64,000 nt of DNA from Caballeronia sp. NK8 (GCF_018408855.1 NZ_AP024325.1:1620881-1684880); one strand, 5' to 3'; counted from the stretch's first letter, positions 26,254 through 36,429 are shown. Notes: generated by a model from the letters alone, not told the origin. Made by a program: numbers and translations.

Positions 26254-29200
26254 TCACCCGCAGTCTTCCGAATCTGCCAGATTCGCCTGGCCCGAACGCG
26301 CGCCATCGATGCGCTGAAGCGCGTACAGAAAGCCCATCGTCCTGCCCGCCTCGCTGAGCCGCTCCAGTTCTTCTGACAATGCCTCGTCCCGATTCCCTCT
26401 TCCACACGCGACGAGCGCGCGCGCACGCGCCACCACGAACGCGGAAAAGGGCGACGGTTCGCGGCGCGCGTAATCTTCGAGCGCCGTCGCGTGATGCGCG
26501 GCCGCGTCCCAGCGCGCGAAGTCGATGCATGCGTCTATCGCGTCACGTCGAAACAGAAAGTGATTGTGACTCACCGCTCCGGCGGCGAGCAACGCTTCGC
26601 CTTCCGCGAGCGCGCTTTCGAAGACGTCGACGTCATCGGTCACGCGCGCAAGGACGCCCAGATAGCTTGCGCCGAGATACGTCATACCGGTCTCGCGACT
26701 GATCGAGAGCGCCTCGTTGATATCGTCGAGCGCTTCACGCCGACGGCCCGCCACGCGATGCAACTCCGCGCGCAGCGCGAGCGCCTCGCCTTCGAAGCGC
26801 CGCGATTTCAGTTCGCGCGCGCACTGCAACGCCGGACCGACATGCTCCCAGGCACGCGCCCATTCGCCGAGATCGTGCAGACAGTGCCACGCGGCGTGAT
26901 GCGCGACCGCGAGCGCCCGCAGATGCCCGACCTTTTCCGCCGCGTTGACGCTGGCGAGCGCGGCGTCGAGTCCGGCGTTCGCGTCGCCGATAAACCATGC
27001 GGTGATAGCGCGCATCGGCAGATTGGCGACTTCGATTCGCCCGAACCCGTGACATCGGCTAAGTTCGATGCAGCGGCTAAATGCGTCGTGTGCGCTGATC
27101 ATGCGCCCGCGCATGTACTCGCCGTCGCCGAGCCCGCCGAGCGCGGCGGCCTCCCGTTCGGGATCCTGCACGTCGCGCGCGAGCGCAAGGCTGCGGCCGT
27201 GTTCGCGGATGCACCCTTCGATATCGCCGCGCGGAAAACACAGATTGCCGCGCAGAAAGTGAATGCGCGACGCTTCGCGCGGAAGATCCCGGGCGACGGC
27301 GGCCGCGCAGTCGAGATCGGCCCAGGCGCCGTCGAGATCGTCGATGACGCGCTTCACGGTCGCGCGCCCGATCCACGCACGGCAGCGCTGCGCGTCGTTC
27401 GCGGCGGCTTCGAGCGCGGTTTCGAAGGCATCGAGCGCGGAGGTCATGTCGCCCGTGTCGTGCAGGATATCGCCGCGAAGGCATTCGAGCGCGACTCGGT
27501 CGTCCTGTGTTTGTGCGACTTCGAGTCCTCGCTCGACCAGCCGCAGCGCGGATTCATGGCGATACGCCGACGCCTGCGCGCGCGCCGCGTCGCAATAGGC
27601 GCGCGCCGCCTCATCGTCCGCCGCGCGATCGAGATGTTCGGCCCGCAAGACCGGATCGCGCGCGCCGTACCACTGCGCCGCCTGACGATGCAGCTCGCGG
27701 CGAGCGCTTTTCAGCAGCCCGTCGTAGATGGCGTCGCGGATCAGTGCGTGATGAAAGATGAATCCGCTGCCCTGACGTCGCAACAGAAGGCTCGTCACGA
27801 GCGATTCCATCGCGGCGCCGGCGCCGGTTGCATCGACGAGATGGTCGACTGCGTCCTGCTCGAAGCGCTGGCCGAGCACCGAGGCCGCCTGCAGGACGCG
27901 CTTGTCCGCGGGATCGAGCCGGTCGAGCCGCGCCTGCACGAGACTGCGCACCGAACCGGGCACGCCGGTTCCCGCGCCTTCCTTCGCGTCGTTGAGCAAC
28001 TGTTCGAGAAAGAGCGGATTTCCCGCCGCCCGCGCGATGCAGCGCCCGGCAAGATCCGCGTCCGCGCCGGGAAACGATTCGGCCATCGCCTGCGCTTCGC
28101 TCGGGCTGAGCGGAGCCAGATCGACGAGCGTGTACTGGGCGTCGTCCAGGGCATCGCTCAGCGTGCGCGCGGTCAGCAGCAGCATCGCCGGACAGAGCGC
28201 CACCGTCGCGGAGAGCGCTGCGAGCTGCCGCAGCGTCGATCCGTCCGACCAGTGAATATCCTCGACGGCCAGCAGCCGGGGCCGCCGGCGGCTCGCGCGC
28301 CGGACCAGCAGGGTCAGCACTTGCAAGCGGCCGCGCACCCGCATCGCGTTGTCCATCGCCTCGTAGACCGCGCGGTCCGCGAAGGTCATCGGCAAGTCGA
28401 GCAGATCGTCGAGAAAGAGCGTGTCGCCGGGGTCGATCAGGCCATCGGCGAGCGCGCGTTCGATGGCGCTCGAAGCGGCATCTTCATCGAAATCCAGCAG
28501 TCCGCGCGCGAGCGACTGGATCGCATCGCGTCCGGTCGTCGCGCCGAAATCGAGCACGAGACCGCCGTGGCAGGCGAATCCGGCATCGCGCGCGGCACGT
28601 TCGATTTCCTCGACGAGCCGTGTCTTGCCGATCCCGGCCTCGCCGCGCAGCACAACGGTGCGCCCGCCGCCGCTTTCGCGGCACGATTCGAGCATGGCGC
28701 ACAACTGCCGCAGTTCGTCGCAGCGGCCGACGAACGCGCGCTCGCGGATCGAGCGCCGGAAACCGGTAACGCACCACGCCGGGACAGAAGCCGCAAAGCC
28801 CTTGACGGCAAGCTCGCCGCGCGCGACGCAATCGAGGCGATCCGCCAGCGCGCGTCGCACGGCTTCCGATATCAGGATTTCTCCCGATCCGGCCGCGCCG
28901 GTGAGACGCGACGCGAGATTGACCGTCTCGCCGGTTACTGTGTACGCGCGGTGCGCCGCGCTGCCGGTGCCGCTGGCGACGACCTCGCCGCCTGCAATGC
29001 CGATATGCACGAAGACCGGACGCGCGAGCGCGCGGGACAGGCCGGGCATCGCATCCCTGATCGCGAGCGCGGCGCGCACGGCGCGTTCGAGATCGTTTCC
29101 ATGCGCGACCGGCGCGCCGAACACCGCCATGATCGCGTCGCCGACATGTTTGTCGATGTGTCCGCCGTGTTGATCGACGATGCGATCGACCTGCTCGAAG

Positions 29201-29511
29201 TACCGGTCGAGCACGGCGACGACGTCTTCGGGATCGGCTTCACGGCTCATCTCCGTGAAGCCGCACAGATCGGCGAAGAGCACGGCGACTTGCCGTCGCT
29301 CTCCTTTCGCTTCGCATGGTGTCGCGGCGGCATGGCGAAGCTCGGCCAGCGCATCGAGCAGCTTGCGGCGATGCCCGACCGAAGCGATGCCGAGTTCCTT
29401 CAGATCATCCGCGGTGAGACGGCGCAGCACGTCGGCATCGATGGCGTTCTCGCGGAACACCGGCTCGTACCGTTCCATCCCGAGGCTGCGCAGCCAGGCG
29501 GCGACGTCCAC
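26254..29511 (-). CDS. SAM - class III nucleotide cyclase - AAA ATPase - TPR signalling protein
   Basis: 1085 residues. A GTG at 29511 with GGGAGAG upstream is preferred because it puts the SAM domain (VAAWLRSLGMERYEPVF) at the very start. The cyclase domain (about 65-240) has both metal aspartates (FADLCGFTE and HVGDAIMAVFG) and the NLASRL motif, so it may make cAMP or cGMP. An ATPase domain with GEAGIGKTRLVEE and a long TPR-like helical C-terminus follow. This layout is known from large adenylate/guanylate-cyclase regulators; the input is unknown. It is the last gene of the sucA-like unit. Confidence 0.88.
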   Translation of the reverse strand: MDVAAWLRSLGMERYEPVFRENAIDADVLRRLTADDLKELGIASVGHRRKLLDALAELRHAAATPCEAKGERRQVAVLFADLCGFTEMSREADPEDVVAVLDRYFEQVDRIVDQHGGHIDKHVGDAIMAVFGAPVAHGNDLERAVRAALAIRDAMPGLSRALARPVFVHIGIAGGEVVASGTGSAAHRAYTVTGETVNLASRLTGAAGSGEILISEAVRRALADRLDCVARGELAVKGFAASVPAWCVTGFRRSIRERAFVGRCDELRQLCAMLESCRESGGGRTVVLRGEAGIGKTRLVEEIERAARDAGFACHGGLVLDFGATTGRDAIQSLARGLLDFDEDAASSAIERALADGLIDPGDTLFLDDLLDLPMTFADRAVYEAMDNAMRVRGRLQVLTLLVRRASRRRPRLLAVEDIHWSDGSTLRQLAALSATVALCPAMLLLTARTLSDALDDAQYTLVDLAPLSPSEAQAMAESFPGADADLAGRCIARAAGNPLFLEQLLNDAKEGAGTGVPGSVRSLVQARLDRLDPADKRVLQAASVLGQRFEQDAVDHLVDATGAGAAMESLVTSLLLRRQGSGFIFHHALIRDAIYDGLLKSARRELHRQAAQWYGARDPVLRAEHLDRAADDEAARAYCDAARAQASAYRHESALRLVERGLEVAQTQDDRVALECLRGDILHDTGDMTSALDAFETALEAAANDAQRCRAWIGRATVKRVIDDLDGAWADLDCAAAVARDLPREASRIHFLRGNLCFPRGDIEGCIREHGRSLALARDVQDPEREAAALGGLGDGEYMRGRMISAHDAFSRCIELSRCHGFGRIEVANLPMRAITAWFIGDANAGLDAALASVNAAEKVGHLRALAVAHHAAWHCLHDLGEWARAWEHVGPALQCARELKSRRFEGEALALRAELHRVAGRRREALDDINEALSISRETGMTYLGASYLGVLARVTDDVDVFESALAEGEALLAAGAVSHNHFLFRRDAIDACIDFARWDAAAHHATALEDYARREPSPFSAFVVARARALVACGRGNRDEALSEELERLSEAGRTMGFLYALQRIDGARSGQANLADSEDCG

Positions 29512-29569
29512 GATCTCTCCCGAGCGGAAAGTGTCTCTCAAAAGATAGCACGCGCGGTGGCGTTCTACG

Positions 29570-29866
29570 TCACAGACCGCGACCAATCTGTCCGATGAAC
29601 GCGTCGATGACCGCCTCGTTTCTCGACAGGAAAACGAACTGACCGACGCGCGTCGAGACCAGCAGTCCGGCCCCGATCAGCGCGGCGACATGGGCCGAGA
29701 CCGTCGATTGGGAAAGCCCGCTGCGCGCCTGAATCAGGTTCAGCGGCACGCCCTGTCCAAAAGCAACACGCTCGTGCGCGAACACCGCATCCGGCGTTTT
29801 CAACCACGCGAGAATCTCGCGGCGCAGCGGATTGGCGAGCGCCTTGTGTATCAGATTCGCATCCAT
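29570..29866 (-). CDS. ArsR-family winged-helix regulator
   Basis: 98 residues. The DNA-binding helix is QARSGLSQSTVSAHVAALIG and the wing follows (VSTRVGQFVFLSRN). The region preceding it starts LANPLRREILAWL. There is no cysteine cluster for metal sensing, so the signal may be metabolic. It lies 18 bases after the acetolactate-synthase-like gene and probably belongs to the same transcript, allowing autoregulation. Confidence 0.85.
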   Translation of the reverse strand: MDANLIHKALANPLRREILAWLKTPDAVFAHERVAFGQGVPLNLIQARSGLSQSTVSAHVAALIGAGLLVSTRVGQFVFLSRNEAVIDAFIGQIGRGL

Positions 29867-29884
29867 GATCCTGTTCCGTGCGCG

Positions 29885-31723
29885 TCAGAACATGTCCGTT
29901 CCGGCTGCGCCGTTCATGGCCGCGAGCGGCGAAACGTGCTCCGACCGGGACGGAATGAACGGACCCGTGATCATGCTCGAATAGCTTTGTCCCGGACCGA
30001 CCATCGGAAACACATCGGCGTTCTGATCGATCATCACTTCCAGAAAAGCGGGGCCGTCGAACTCCACGAAGGCTCGAAGCTTGTCCTCCAGTTCGCCTGG
30101 CGTTCGCACGCGGGCGGCGAAATCAAATCCATCGGCCCGCGCCGCCAGCACGAAATCCTTGCGATGCAGCGCCTTGTCGCTCACGAACAGCCGCCCGTCG
30201 TAAAAGAGGCGCTGCCACTGCCGGATCATCCCGTCGCCGCAATTGTTGAGCAGCAGCACCTTTACCGGAACGCCATACGTGCTGGCCGTTTCCAGTTCGC
30301 CGACGTTCATCCGGATGCTGCCGTCGCCATCGATATCGATCACGAGTGCGTCCGGCCGCGCGAACTGCGCGCCGATCGCCGCGGGCAAGCCGAATCCCAT
30401 CGTTCCCATGCTGCCGGATGTGAGGAAGCTGCGCGGTTCGGCGAAGTCGAAGAACTGGGCCGCCCACATCTGATGCTGGCCTACGCCCGTGCTGATGATC
30501 GCGCGCCCGCCGGTGATTTCGCTGAGCTTCTCGATGACCCGTTGCGGCTGGATGGCGGCGCTATGCCGGTCGTAGTTCATGCCGTGCGTGCTTTTCAGCG
30601 CCGTCACCTCCGCGATCCAGTCCGAAGGAGCGCGCGCCGCCGGACCGAGGGTCATCATCGAACGAAGCGTGTCCTTCGCATCGCCCACGTGGGTCCAGTG
30701 CGCGCGCTTGACCTTGTCGATCTCCGCTTCGTCGATGTCGATGTGTGCGACATGCCTTGCCTTCGGTGCGAATGCTTCAGGACGGCCGCCGACTACGCGA
30801 TCGTCGAAGCGCGCGCCCACCGCGATCAGGAAGTCGCAGTCCTCCACTGCGTAATTCGCGCACGCCGCGCCGTGCATGCCCAGCATGCCGAGCGCGAGTT
30901 CGTGTCGGGACGGCATGGCCCCGAGCCCCATCAGCGTCGTCACGACCGGAATCCGATAGCGTTCGGCGAACGCGCGCAACTCGGCGGCCGCGCCCGATGC
31001 AATCACGCCGCCGCCCGCGTACAGAAGCGGCCGCCTGCTGTGCGCAAGAAGATCGAAGAATTCGGCGCAGCCGCGTTCGTCGAGACGCGCGCCCTTCGCC
31101 ACCTGGCGAAGACGATCGGCGTAGCCGCGAAACTGCAACGTGCCGTGTCCGCGATACGGCCCCCGCCAGTTCTGGATGTCCTTCGGCACGTCGACGACGA
31201 CCGGCCCGCGCCGTCCCGTGCGCGCGATTTCGAACGCGGTACGCACCGTCTGTTCGAGCCGGCTCGGGTCGGTCACGAGAAAGACCTGCTTGGCACACGC
31301 CGACATGATGTTGAAGACGGGCGCCTCCTGAAACGCGTCGCTGCCGATTGCCGAGCGCGGCACCTGTCCGCAGATCAGCACGACGGGCACGGAGTCGCCG
31401 TTGCAATCCGCGATCGGCGTCACCGCGTTCGTCGCGCCCGGCCCCGACGTCACCATGAAAACGCCGACCTTGCCGCTGGCCCGCGCGTACCCGGCGGCCA
31501 TGAAGCCCGCCGCCTGTTCGTTCGCCGGGACGACCAGCCTGATCTGCCGCTCGGGTCGATCCGCATGCGTTTCGTTGAAGCGGAACACGGCATCGTAGGT
31601 GGGCAGAATCGCGCCGCCGCTGTAGCCGAACAGGGTATCGACGCCTTGTTCGGCCAGCACGCGAAGGATGATGTCGGCGCCCGACATCGACTCGCCGGCA
31701 ACGTGATTGAGATTGTGGTTCAT
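29885..31723 (-). CDS. ilvB: Acetolactate synthase large-subunit-like TPP enzyme
   Basis: 612 residues, with AAGGA before the ATG. The TPP enzyme layout is complete: N-terminal FGYSGGAILPTYDA and the catalytic glutamate in PANEQAAGFMAAGYARASG, the FAD-region PVVVDVPKDIQNW, and the TPP/Mg site GDGSIRMNVGEL with NN downstream. The enzyme class condenses two 2-oxo acids with decarboxylation. No small regulatory subunit gene (ilvH/N) follows, unlike the canonical branched-chain pathway operon. It is 21 bases from the sucA-like gene. Confidence 0.85.
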   Translation of the reverse strand: MNHNLNHVAGESMSGADIILRVLAEQGVDTLFGYSGGAILPTYDAVFRFNETHADRPERQIRLVVPANEQAAGFMAAGYARASGKVGVFMVTSGPGATNAVTPIADCNGDSVPVVLICGQVPRSAIGSDAFQEAPVFNIMSACAKQVFLVTDPSRLEQTVRTAFEIARTGRRGPVVVDVPKDIQNWRGPYRGHGTLQFRGYADRLRQVAKGARLDERGCAEFFDLLAHSRRPLLYAGGGVIASGAAAELRAFAERYRIPVVTTLMGLGAMPSRHELALGMLGMHGAACANYAVEDCDFLIAVGARFDDRVVGGRPEAFAPKARHVAHIDIDEAEIDKVKRAHWTHVGDAKDTLRSMMTLGPAARAPSDWIAEVTALKSTHGMNYDRHSAAIQPQRVIEKLSEITGGRAIISTGVGQHQMWAAQFFDFAEPRSFLTSGSMGTMGFGLPAAIGAQFARPDALVIDIDGDGSIRMNVGELETASTYGVPVKVLLLNNCGDGMIRQWQRLFYDGRLFVSDKALHRKDFVLAARADGFDFAARVRTPGELEDKLRAFVEFDGPAFLEVMIDQNADVFPMVGPGQSYSSMITGPFIPSRSEHVSPLAAMNGAAGTDMF

Positions 31724-31744
31724 GTTCGATCCTTGGCCCGTGCC

Positions 31745-34543
31745 TTACTTCGAAAATGCATGCGCGACGACTTCCGCCTGTCTCGCCGCGTGCACCGCGT
31801 GATATCCGGGCGCAGTCGATGCGGACGCGACGCGCCCCGCATACGACAAACTCGCGCGCGCGGGCAGAATCTCGCGCAGTTGCGGCTCGACAAAGCTCCA
31901 CGCGCCCTGATTGCGCGCCTCTTCCTGACACCAGATCACGTGCTTCAGATTCGGATAGCGCGCGAACTCGGCGGCAAGTTGCCGCGACGGAAACGGGTAC
32001 AACTGTTCGACGCGGATGATCGGCGTATCGTCGCCGCCATGTTTGCGCCGATAGTCGAGCAACTCGAAATAGACCTTGCCCGACGTCACGATCACGCGCT
32101 CCACGTTGGCGTCATTCGACGGATCGGTATGCTCGTCAGGCAGGATTTCACGGAACGCGCCGTGCGACAGTTCATCCAGCGCGCTGACGGCTTCCGGATG
32201 CCGCAGCAGGGACTTGGGCGTCATCACGATGAGCGGCCGACGGTCCGAAGCGAGCGCCTGCATGCGCAGCAGATGGAACAGTTGCGCGGGTGTGGTCGGT
32301 TGCGTGACGCGCATGTTGTCCTGCGCGCTCAGTTGCAGATAGCGCTCGAGCCGCGCCGATGCGTGCTCGGGCCCGGCCCCTTCCTGTCCGTGCGGCAGGA
32401 ACAGCGTCAACGCGCTGCGCTGTCCCCACTTGGCGGCGCCCGCCGCAACGAACTGATCGATGACGACCTGCGCGCCATTCGCGAAGTCGCCGAACTGTGC
32501 TTCCCAGATCACGAGCGCATCGCGATTCACCGTCGAGTAACCGTATTCGAACGCAAGCACGGCCGCCTCGGAAAGAATCGAATTGGTCACCGTGAAGCGG
32601 CCCTGCGTTTCGCCGATGTGATCGAGCGGGATGAACACGCCGTCATCGCGCTTCGTACGCGTCTGGTCATGCAGCACCGCGTGACGATGATTGAACGTGC
32701 CGCGCGCACTGTCCTGTCCGCTCAGCCGCACATCGACGCCTCCATCGAGCAGCGAAGCGAAGGCGAGATGCTCGCCCATGCCCCAGTCGACCGGTTTCTT
32801 TCCGCTCGCCATGTCGCGACGCGCCGCGATCATCTTGCCGACCAACGGATGAAGCGCATAGCCATCGGGCACGCTCGCGACGCGTTGCGCCAGCGTACTC
32901 ACACGCTCCTGCGACGGCGCGACATAACGCGGCGTGTCGCTCGCCTCCGATTCGGCAGAGCGCGTGTCCGTTTCATCGGCGCGGGCCTGATCGAGAATCT
33001 CGCGTCGCGCGTCGACCTGAGCGCTGGCCTGTTCCGATGTCAGCGCGCCCTGACTGATCAGCCTCCGCGCATAGAGCGCCCGCACGCCGGGATGCGCCGC
33101 GATCGCGCGATACATCAGCGGTTGGGTGATCGCGGGCGTGTCCTGTTCCTGATGCCCGTGCTTGCGGAAACAGACCAGATCGATGACGACGCTGCGCCCG
33201 AACTCCGTGCGATAGTCGAGCGCGAGGCGCACGGCCATGGCCACCGCTTCGGGATCGTCGCCGTTGACGTGCAGCACGGGCGCTTCGATCATCTTGACGA
33301 TGTCCGTCGCATAGAACGATGAACGCGTGTCGCGCGGGTCCGAGGTCGTGAAGCCGATCTGATTGTTCACGACCACATGCACGGTCCCGCCCGTGCCATG
33401 CCCGCGCGTATAGGAAAGGCTCAAGGTTTCCATCACGACGCCTTGCCCGGACATCGCCGCATCGCCGTGAATCTCGACGGCGAGCACGCTGCCGGCATCG
33501 CCCGATGCGAGTGCGTCGGCCTTCGCGCGCGCCATGCCCTGCACGACCGGATTGACGATTTCCAGATGCGACGGATTGAACGCGAGCACGACTTCGACCG
33601 GTCCATCGGCGGTGTGCGCGACGGTGCTGTAGCCCTTGTGATACTTGACGTCGCCTTCCGGGAGCGTGTCGCCGTCCTTGCCGTCGAATTCATCGAAGAG
33701 CGCGTGCAAGGGCTTGCCCGCGACGTTCACCAGCACGTTCAGGCGGCCGCGGTGCGCCATGCCCATCGCCACGGAGCGCACCTTCTTCGACGCGCCGTAA
33801 CGCACCAGTTCGTCGAGCAGCACGATGAGCGATTCGCCGCCTTCGAGCGAAAAGCGCTTCTGCCCGACAAAGCGTGTATGAAGATACTTTTCGAGCCCCT
33901 CGGCGGCCGTCAGTCGTTCGAGGAACCGGCGCCTTTCGGCGAGCGCAAACGACGGCGTCGCGCGCGTCGATTCGAGTCTCATCTGCCACCAGCGCCGCTC
34001 GTTCGCGTCCGTCAGATGCATGAATTCCGCACCCAGCGTGCCGGTGTAGGTCTGTTCGAGCGCGGCGACGATCTCGCGCAGCGTGGCGTCTTCGTCGAAG
34101 AAGTACGTGTCGGCTGTGCTGAAGCGAGTCGACAGGTCCGCCGCCGTCAAGCCGTAATAGGCAGGCGTGAGTTCAGCGAGCGGGCGCGGCGGCTCCCAAT
34201 GCAGCGGGTCCAGGTCGGCGCGTCGCGTGCCGACGGTCCGGAACGCGGCGATCAGCGCCTGCACCGCCACCTGCTTTCTGGCGAGCGCGAGGCCGTTATC
34301 GGGCGATATCGGCAAGCCGTGCGGACGCTTCGCGAACTCGATGAAACTGGACACCACGGGCGCGTGCGGTTCGTCATCGCGATCGCTGCCGTCGATGGCG
34401 GGCGCTTCGCTCAAGGCATCGAAATAGCCGCGCCATTCATCCGTGACCGCTGCCGGATCGGTCAGATACAGCTCGTACTGCTCCTCGACATACGGCGCAT
34501 TGGCGCCGAACAAAAATGAGCTCCTGCGTGTTTCGGTCAACAT
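31745..34543 (-). CDS. sucA: 2-oxoglutarate dehydrogenase E1-like protein
   Basis: 932 residues, the normal E1o length, with AAAGGA before the ATG. It has the N-terminal E2-contact region (NAPYVEEQYELYLTDP), MGMAHRGRLNVLVNV, the TPP site GDAAMSGQGVVMETL and NNQIGFTTSDPRDTRSS. E1o decarboxylates 2-oxoglutarate and passes the succinyl group to E2. No sucB (E2) or lpd (E3) gene follows; instead an acetolactate-synthase-like gene does. It may be a second copy with a different role, such as acyloin formation. Confidence 0.85.
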   Translation of the reverse strand: MLTETRRSSFLFGANAPYVEEQYELYLTDPAAVTDEWRGYFDALSEAPAIDGSDRDDEPHAPVVSSFIEFAKRPHGLPISPDNGLALARKQVAVQALIAAFRTVGTRRADLDPLHWEPPRPLAELTPAYYGLTAADLSTRFSTADTYFFDEDATLREIVAALEQTYTGTLGAEFMHLTDANERRWWQMRLESTRATPSFALAERRRFLERLTAAEGLEKYLHTRFVGQKRFSLEGGESLIVLLDELVRYGASKKVRSVAMGMAHRGRLNVLVNVAGKPLHALFDEFDGKDGDTLPEGDVKYHKGYSTVAHTADGPVEVVLAFNPSHLEIVNPVVQGMARAKADALASGDAGSVLAVEIHGDAAMSGQGVVMETLSLSYTRGHGTGGTVHVVVNNQIGFTTSDPRDTRSSFYATDIVKMIEAPVLHVNGDDPEAVAMAVRLALDYRTEFGRSVVIDLVCFRKHGHQEQDTPAITQPLMYRAIAAHPGVRALYARRLISQGALTSEQASAQVDARREILDQARADETDTRSAESEASDTPRYVAPSQERVSTLAQRVASVPDGYALHPLVGKMIAARRDMASGKKPVDWGMGEHLAFASLLDGGVDVRLSGQDSARGTFNHRHAVLHDQTRTKRDDGVFIPLDHIGETQGRFTVTNSILSEAAVLAFEYGYSTVNRDALVIWEAQFGDFANGAQVVIDQFVAAGAAKWGQRSALTLFLPHGQEGAGPEHASARLERYLQLSAQDNMRVTQPTTPAQLFHLLRMQALASDRRPLIVMTPKSLLRHPEAVSALDELSHGAFREILPDEHTDPSNDANVERVIVTSGKVYFELLDYRRKHGGDDTPIIRVEQLYPFPSRQLAAEFARYPNLKHVIWCQEEARNQGAWSFVEPQLREILPARASLSYAGRVASASTAPGYHAVHAARQAEVVAHAFSK

Positions 34544-34825
34544 GATGCGTGTCCTTTGCGTGATGCGCGGCGTGTGCTTCGACCGCTCTGGTACGAAGTC
34601 TAGTCAGCCGCAGACGCGACGAAACACCCATCTGGCGCGATGTCGGGCCAGTCGATATCCGATTTGGGCCAGCGCCGAAATGGCGGCATCGCGCGCACGC
34701 GAAGCGCGCGTTTGTTACATCGCGGCAAAAGTCATTTACCGGTCACGGTGTCTGCCAGGCGCATGCCTTCGGATAGACTGGGTCATCGATGGCGGTTGAC
34801 GGTTCCACTTGATGAAGGTCACAGC

Positions 34826-35860
34826 ATGAAAGTCGCCCTTGTTCTGTTCGACGGCGTGCAGGCACTCGACGTTGCAGGCCCGCTCGATGTGTTCGCCGAA
34901 GCCAACACGCATCTGCCCGCGCATCAGCGCTACGAGGTCTCGCTCGTCGGACGCGAGGCGGGCGTCGTCGCCTGCTCGAACGGCATGCAGGTGCTCGTGC
35001 CGGTCGGCTATCTCGATTCCGATATCCAGTACGACTTGCTGCTCGTGGCCGGCGGACCGGAGTTGCCCGACTGGGACCCGCCGCGCGAATTCCTCGCGTG
35101 GCTGCGCAGGCAGGCGCGCGGCGCGGCGCGCTTCGGCTCGGTCTGCAATGGCGCGTTCGTGCTCGGACATGCGGGTCTGCTCGACGGCAAGCAAGTCACC
35201 ACGCACTGGTCCGACGCGGGCCATCTCGCCGATGCGTTCCCGCAGGCGCGCGTGCAACCCGACCGCATCTTCATTCGCGATGGACGGCTGTTCACTTCGG
35301 CGGGCGTATCGGCGGGCATCGATCTGTGTCTGTCGCTCGTCGCCGAGGACTGGGGACATGAACACGCCGTGCGCGTCGCCAAGCGGCTCGTCGTCTACAT
35401 TCAGCGTGAAGGCGGTCAATCGCAATACAGCCCATATATCGGTGCGGACAAGGAAGAAGCGCCGCTCATCGGCAAGGTGCATCGGTACGTGACGGATCAC
35501 ATCGCCGATGCGCTGTCGATCGAGCAACTGGCGAGCGCCGTTTCGGTGAGCCGCCGGACCTTCTCGCGCGTGTTCGCCAAGTATGCGAAGGTGACGCCAT
35601 CGGCGTTCGTCGAGCAGGTTCGCGTCGACTCCGCGAGGAAGCTGCTCGAAGAAAGCGATGCGCCGCTCAAGACAGTCGCGTACAGGTGCGGCTTTCACAA
35701 CGCCACGCATATGCGTACGACATTTTCCCGGCGGCTGAACGTCACGCCGAGGCAGTATCGCGAGCGGTTTCGCGGCACCGTGGACATCCAGCCTGCGGCT
35801 CGTGTGCATGTCGATGTCGCCGAGCACATCGAGCTGGAAGAACTGGCGGAAGCTGCGTAA
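34826..35860 (+). CDS. GlxA-type transcriptional regulator
   Basis: 344 residues from the ATG at 34826 (AAGG upstream). The N-terminal DJ-1/PfpI-like domain starts MKVALVLFDGVQALDVAGPL and has GSVCNGAFVLGHAGLLDGK; the AraC domain at the C-terminus has SIEQLASAVSVSRRTFSRVF and AYRCGFHNATHMRTTF. It diverges from the sucA-like gene across 282 bases and may regulate it. It ends eight bases before mug. Confidence 0.87.
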   Translation: MKVALVLFDGVQALDVAGPLDVFAEANTHLPAHQRYEVSLVGREAGVVACSNGMQVLVPVGYLDSDIQYDLLLVAGGPELPDWDPPREFLAWLRRQARGAARFGSVCNGAFVLGHAGLLDGKQVTTHWSDAGHLADAFPQARVQPDRIFIRDGRLFTSAGVSAGIDLCLSLVAEDWGHEHAVRVAKRLVVYIQREGGQSQYSPYIGADKEEAPLIGKVHRYVTDHIADALSIEQLASAVSVSRRTFSRVFAKYAKVTPSAFVEQVRVDSARKLLEESDAPLKTVAYRCGFHNATHMRTTFSRRLNVTPRQYRERFRGTVDIQPAARVHVDVAEHIELEELAEAA

Positions 35861-35868
35861 GGACACTC

Positions 35869-36429
35869 ATGATCGCAGCGGATTCATCGGGCACGCTCGC
35901 CGATATCCTCGCGCCGTCATTATCGGTCGTTTTCTGCGGCATCAATCCGGGCATACTCGCCGCCGCGACGGGACATCATTTCGCGGGCCGAGGCAATCGC
36001 TTCTGGCGGGTCGTGCATCTGGCTGGCTTTACGCCGGAACTGCTGCGTCCCGAAGATGATCGCGCATTGCTTCGATACGGATGCGGGCTCACGACCGCCG
36101 TCGCGCGCGCGACCGCGCGAGCGGATCATCTGTCGCGCGTCGAGATCGAAGCGGCGGCGTCGGCATTCGAGCGCAAGATCGAGCAGCACGCGCCGCGATA
36201 CATCGCGTTCCTCGGGAAGATGGCCTTGTCCGCGATGACCGGCCAGCGCGAGATCGCGTGGGGACTGCAAGCGCAACCCTTCGGCGGGGCCACGGCGTGG
36301 GTGCTGCCAAATCCGAGCGGCCTGAACCGCGCGTTCAGTCTCGATGCGCTGGTGGACGCTTACCGCGAACTGAGGATGGTCGCCTGTCCTCGCTGCGCAG
36401 ATGCGGGTTCGTGCGCAACGCCTCCGTGA
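35869..36429 (+). CDS. mug: G/U mismatch-specific DNA glycosylase Mug
   Basis: 186 residues with AAGGA before the ATG. The catalytic region is VVFCGINPGILAAATGHHFA (the asparagine of GINPG is catalytic in Mug) and the second motif is LPNPSGLNR. It removes uracil or ethenocytosine opposite guanine. It closely follows the GlxA-type gene and its last 95 bases overlap the end of the convergent LysR gene, an uncommon arrangement. Confidence 0.9.
   Translation: MIAADSSGTLADILAPSLSVVFCGINPGILAAATGHHFAGRGNRFWRVVHLAGFTPELLRPEDDRALLRYGCGLTTAVARATARADHLSRVEIEAAASAFERKIEQHAPRYIAFLGKMALSAMTGQREIAWGLQAQPFGGATAWVLPNPSGLNRAFSLDALVDAYRELRMVACPRCADAGSCATPP

Noticed and set aside
26491..33322. Two very long plus-strand frames (26491-29598 and 29690-33322)
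   Set aside because: They lie opposite the cyclase protein and the two TPP enzymes, whose motifs are intact; composition is that of antisense shadows.
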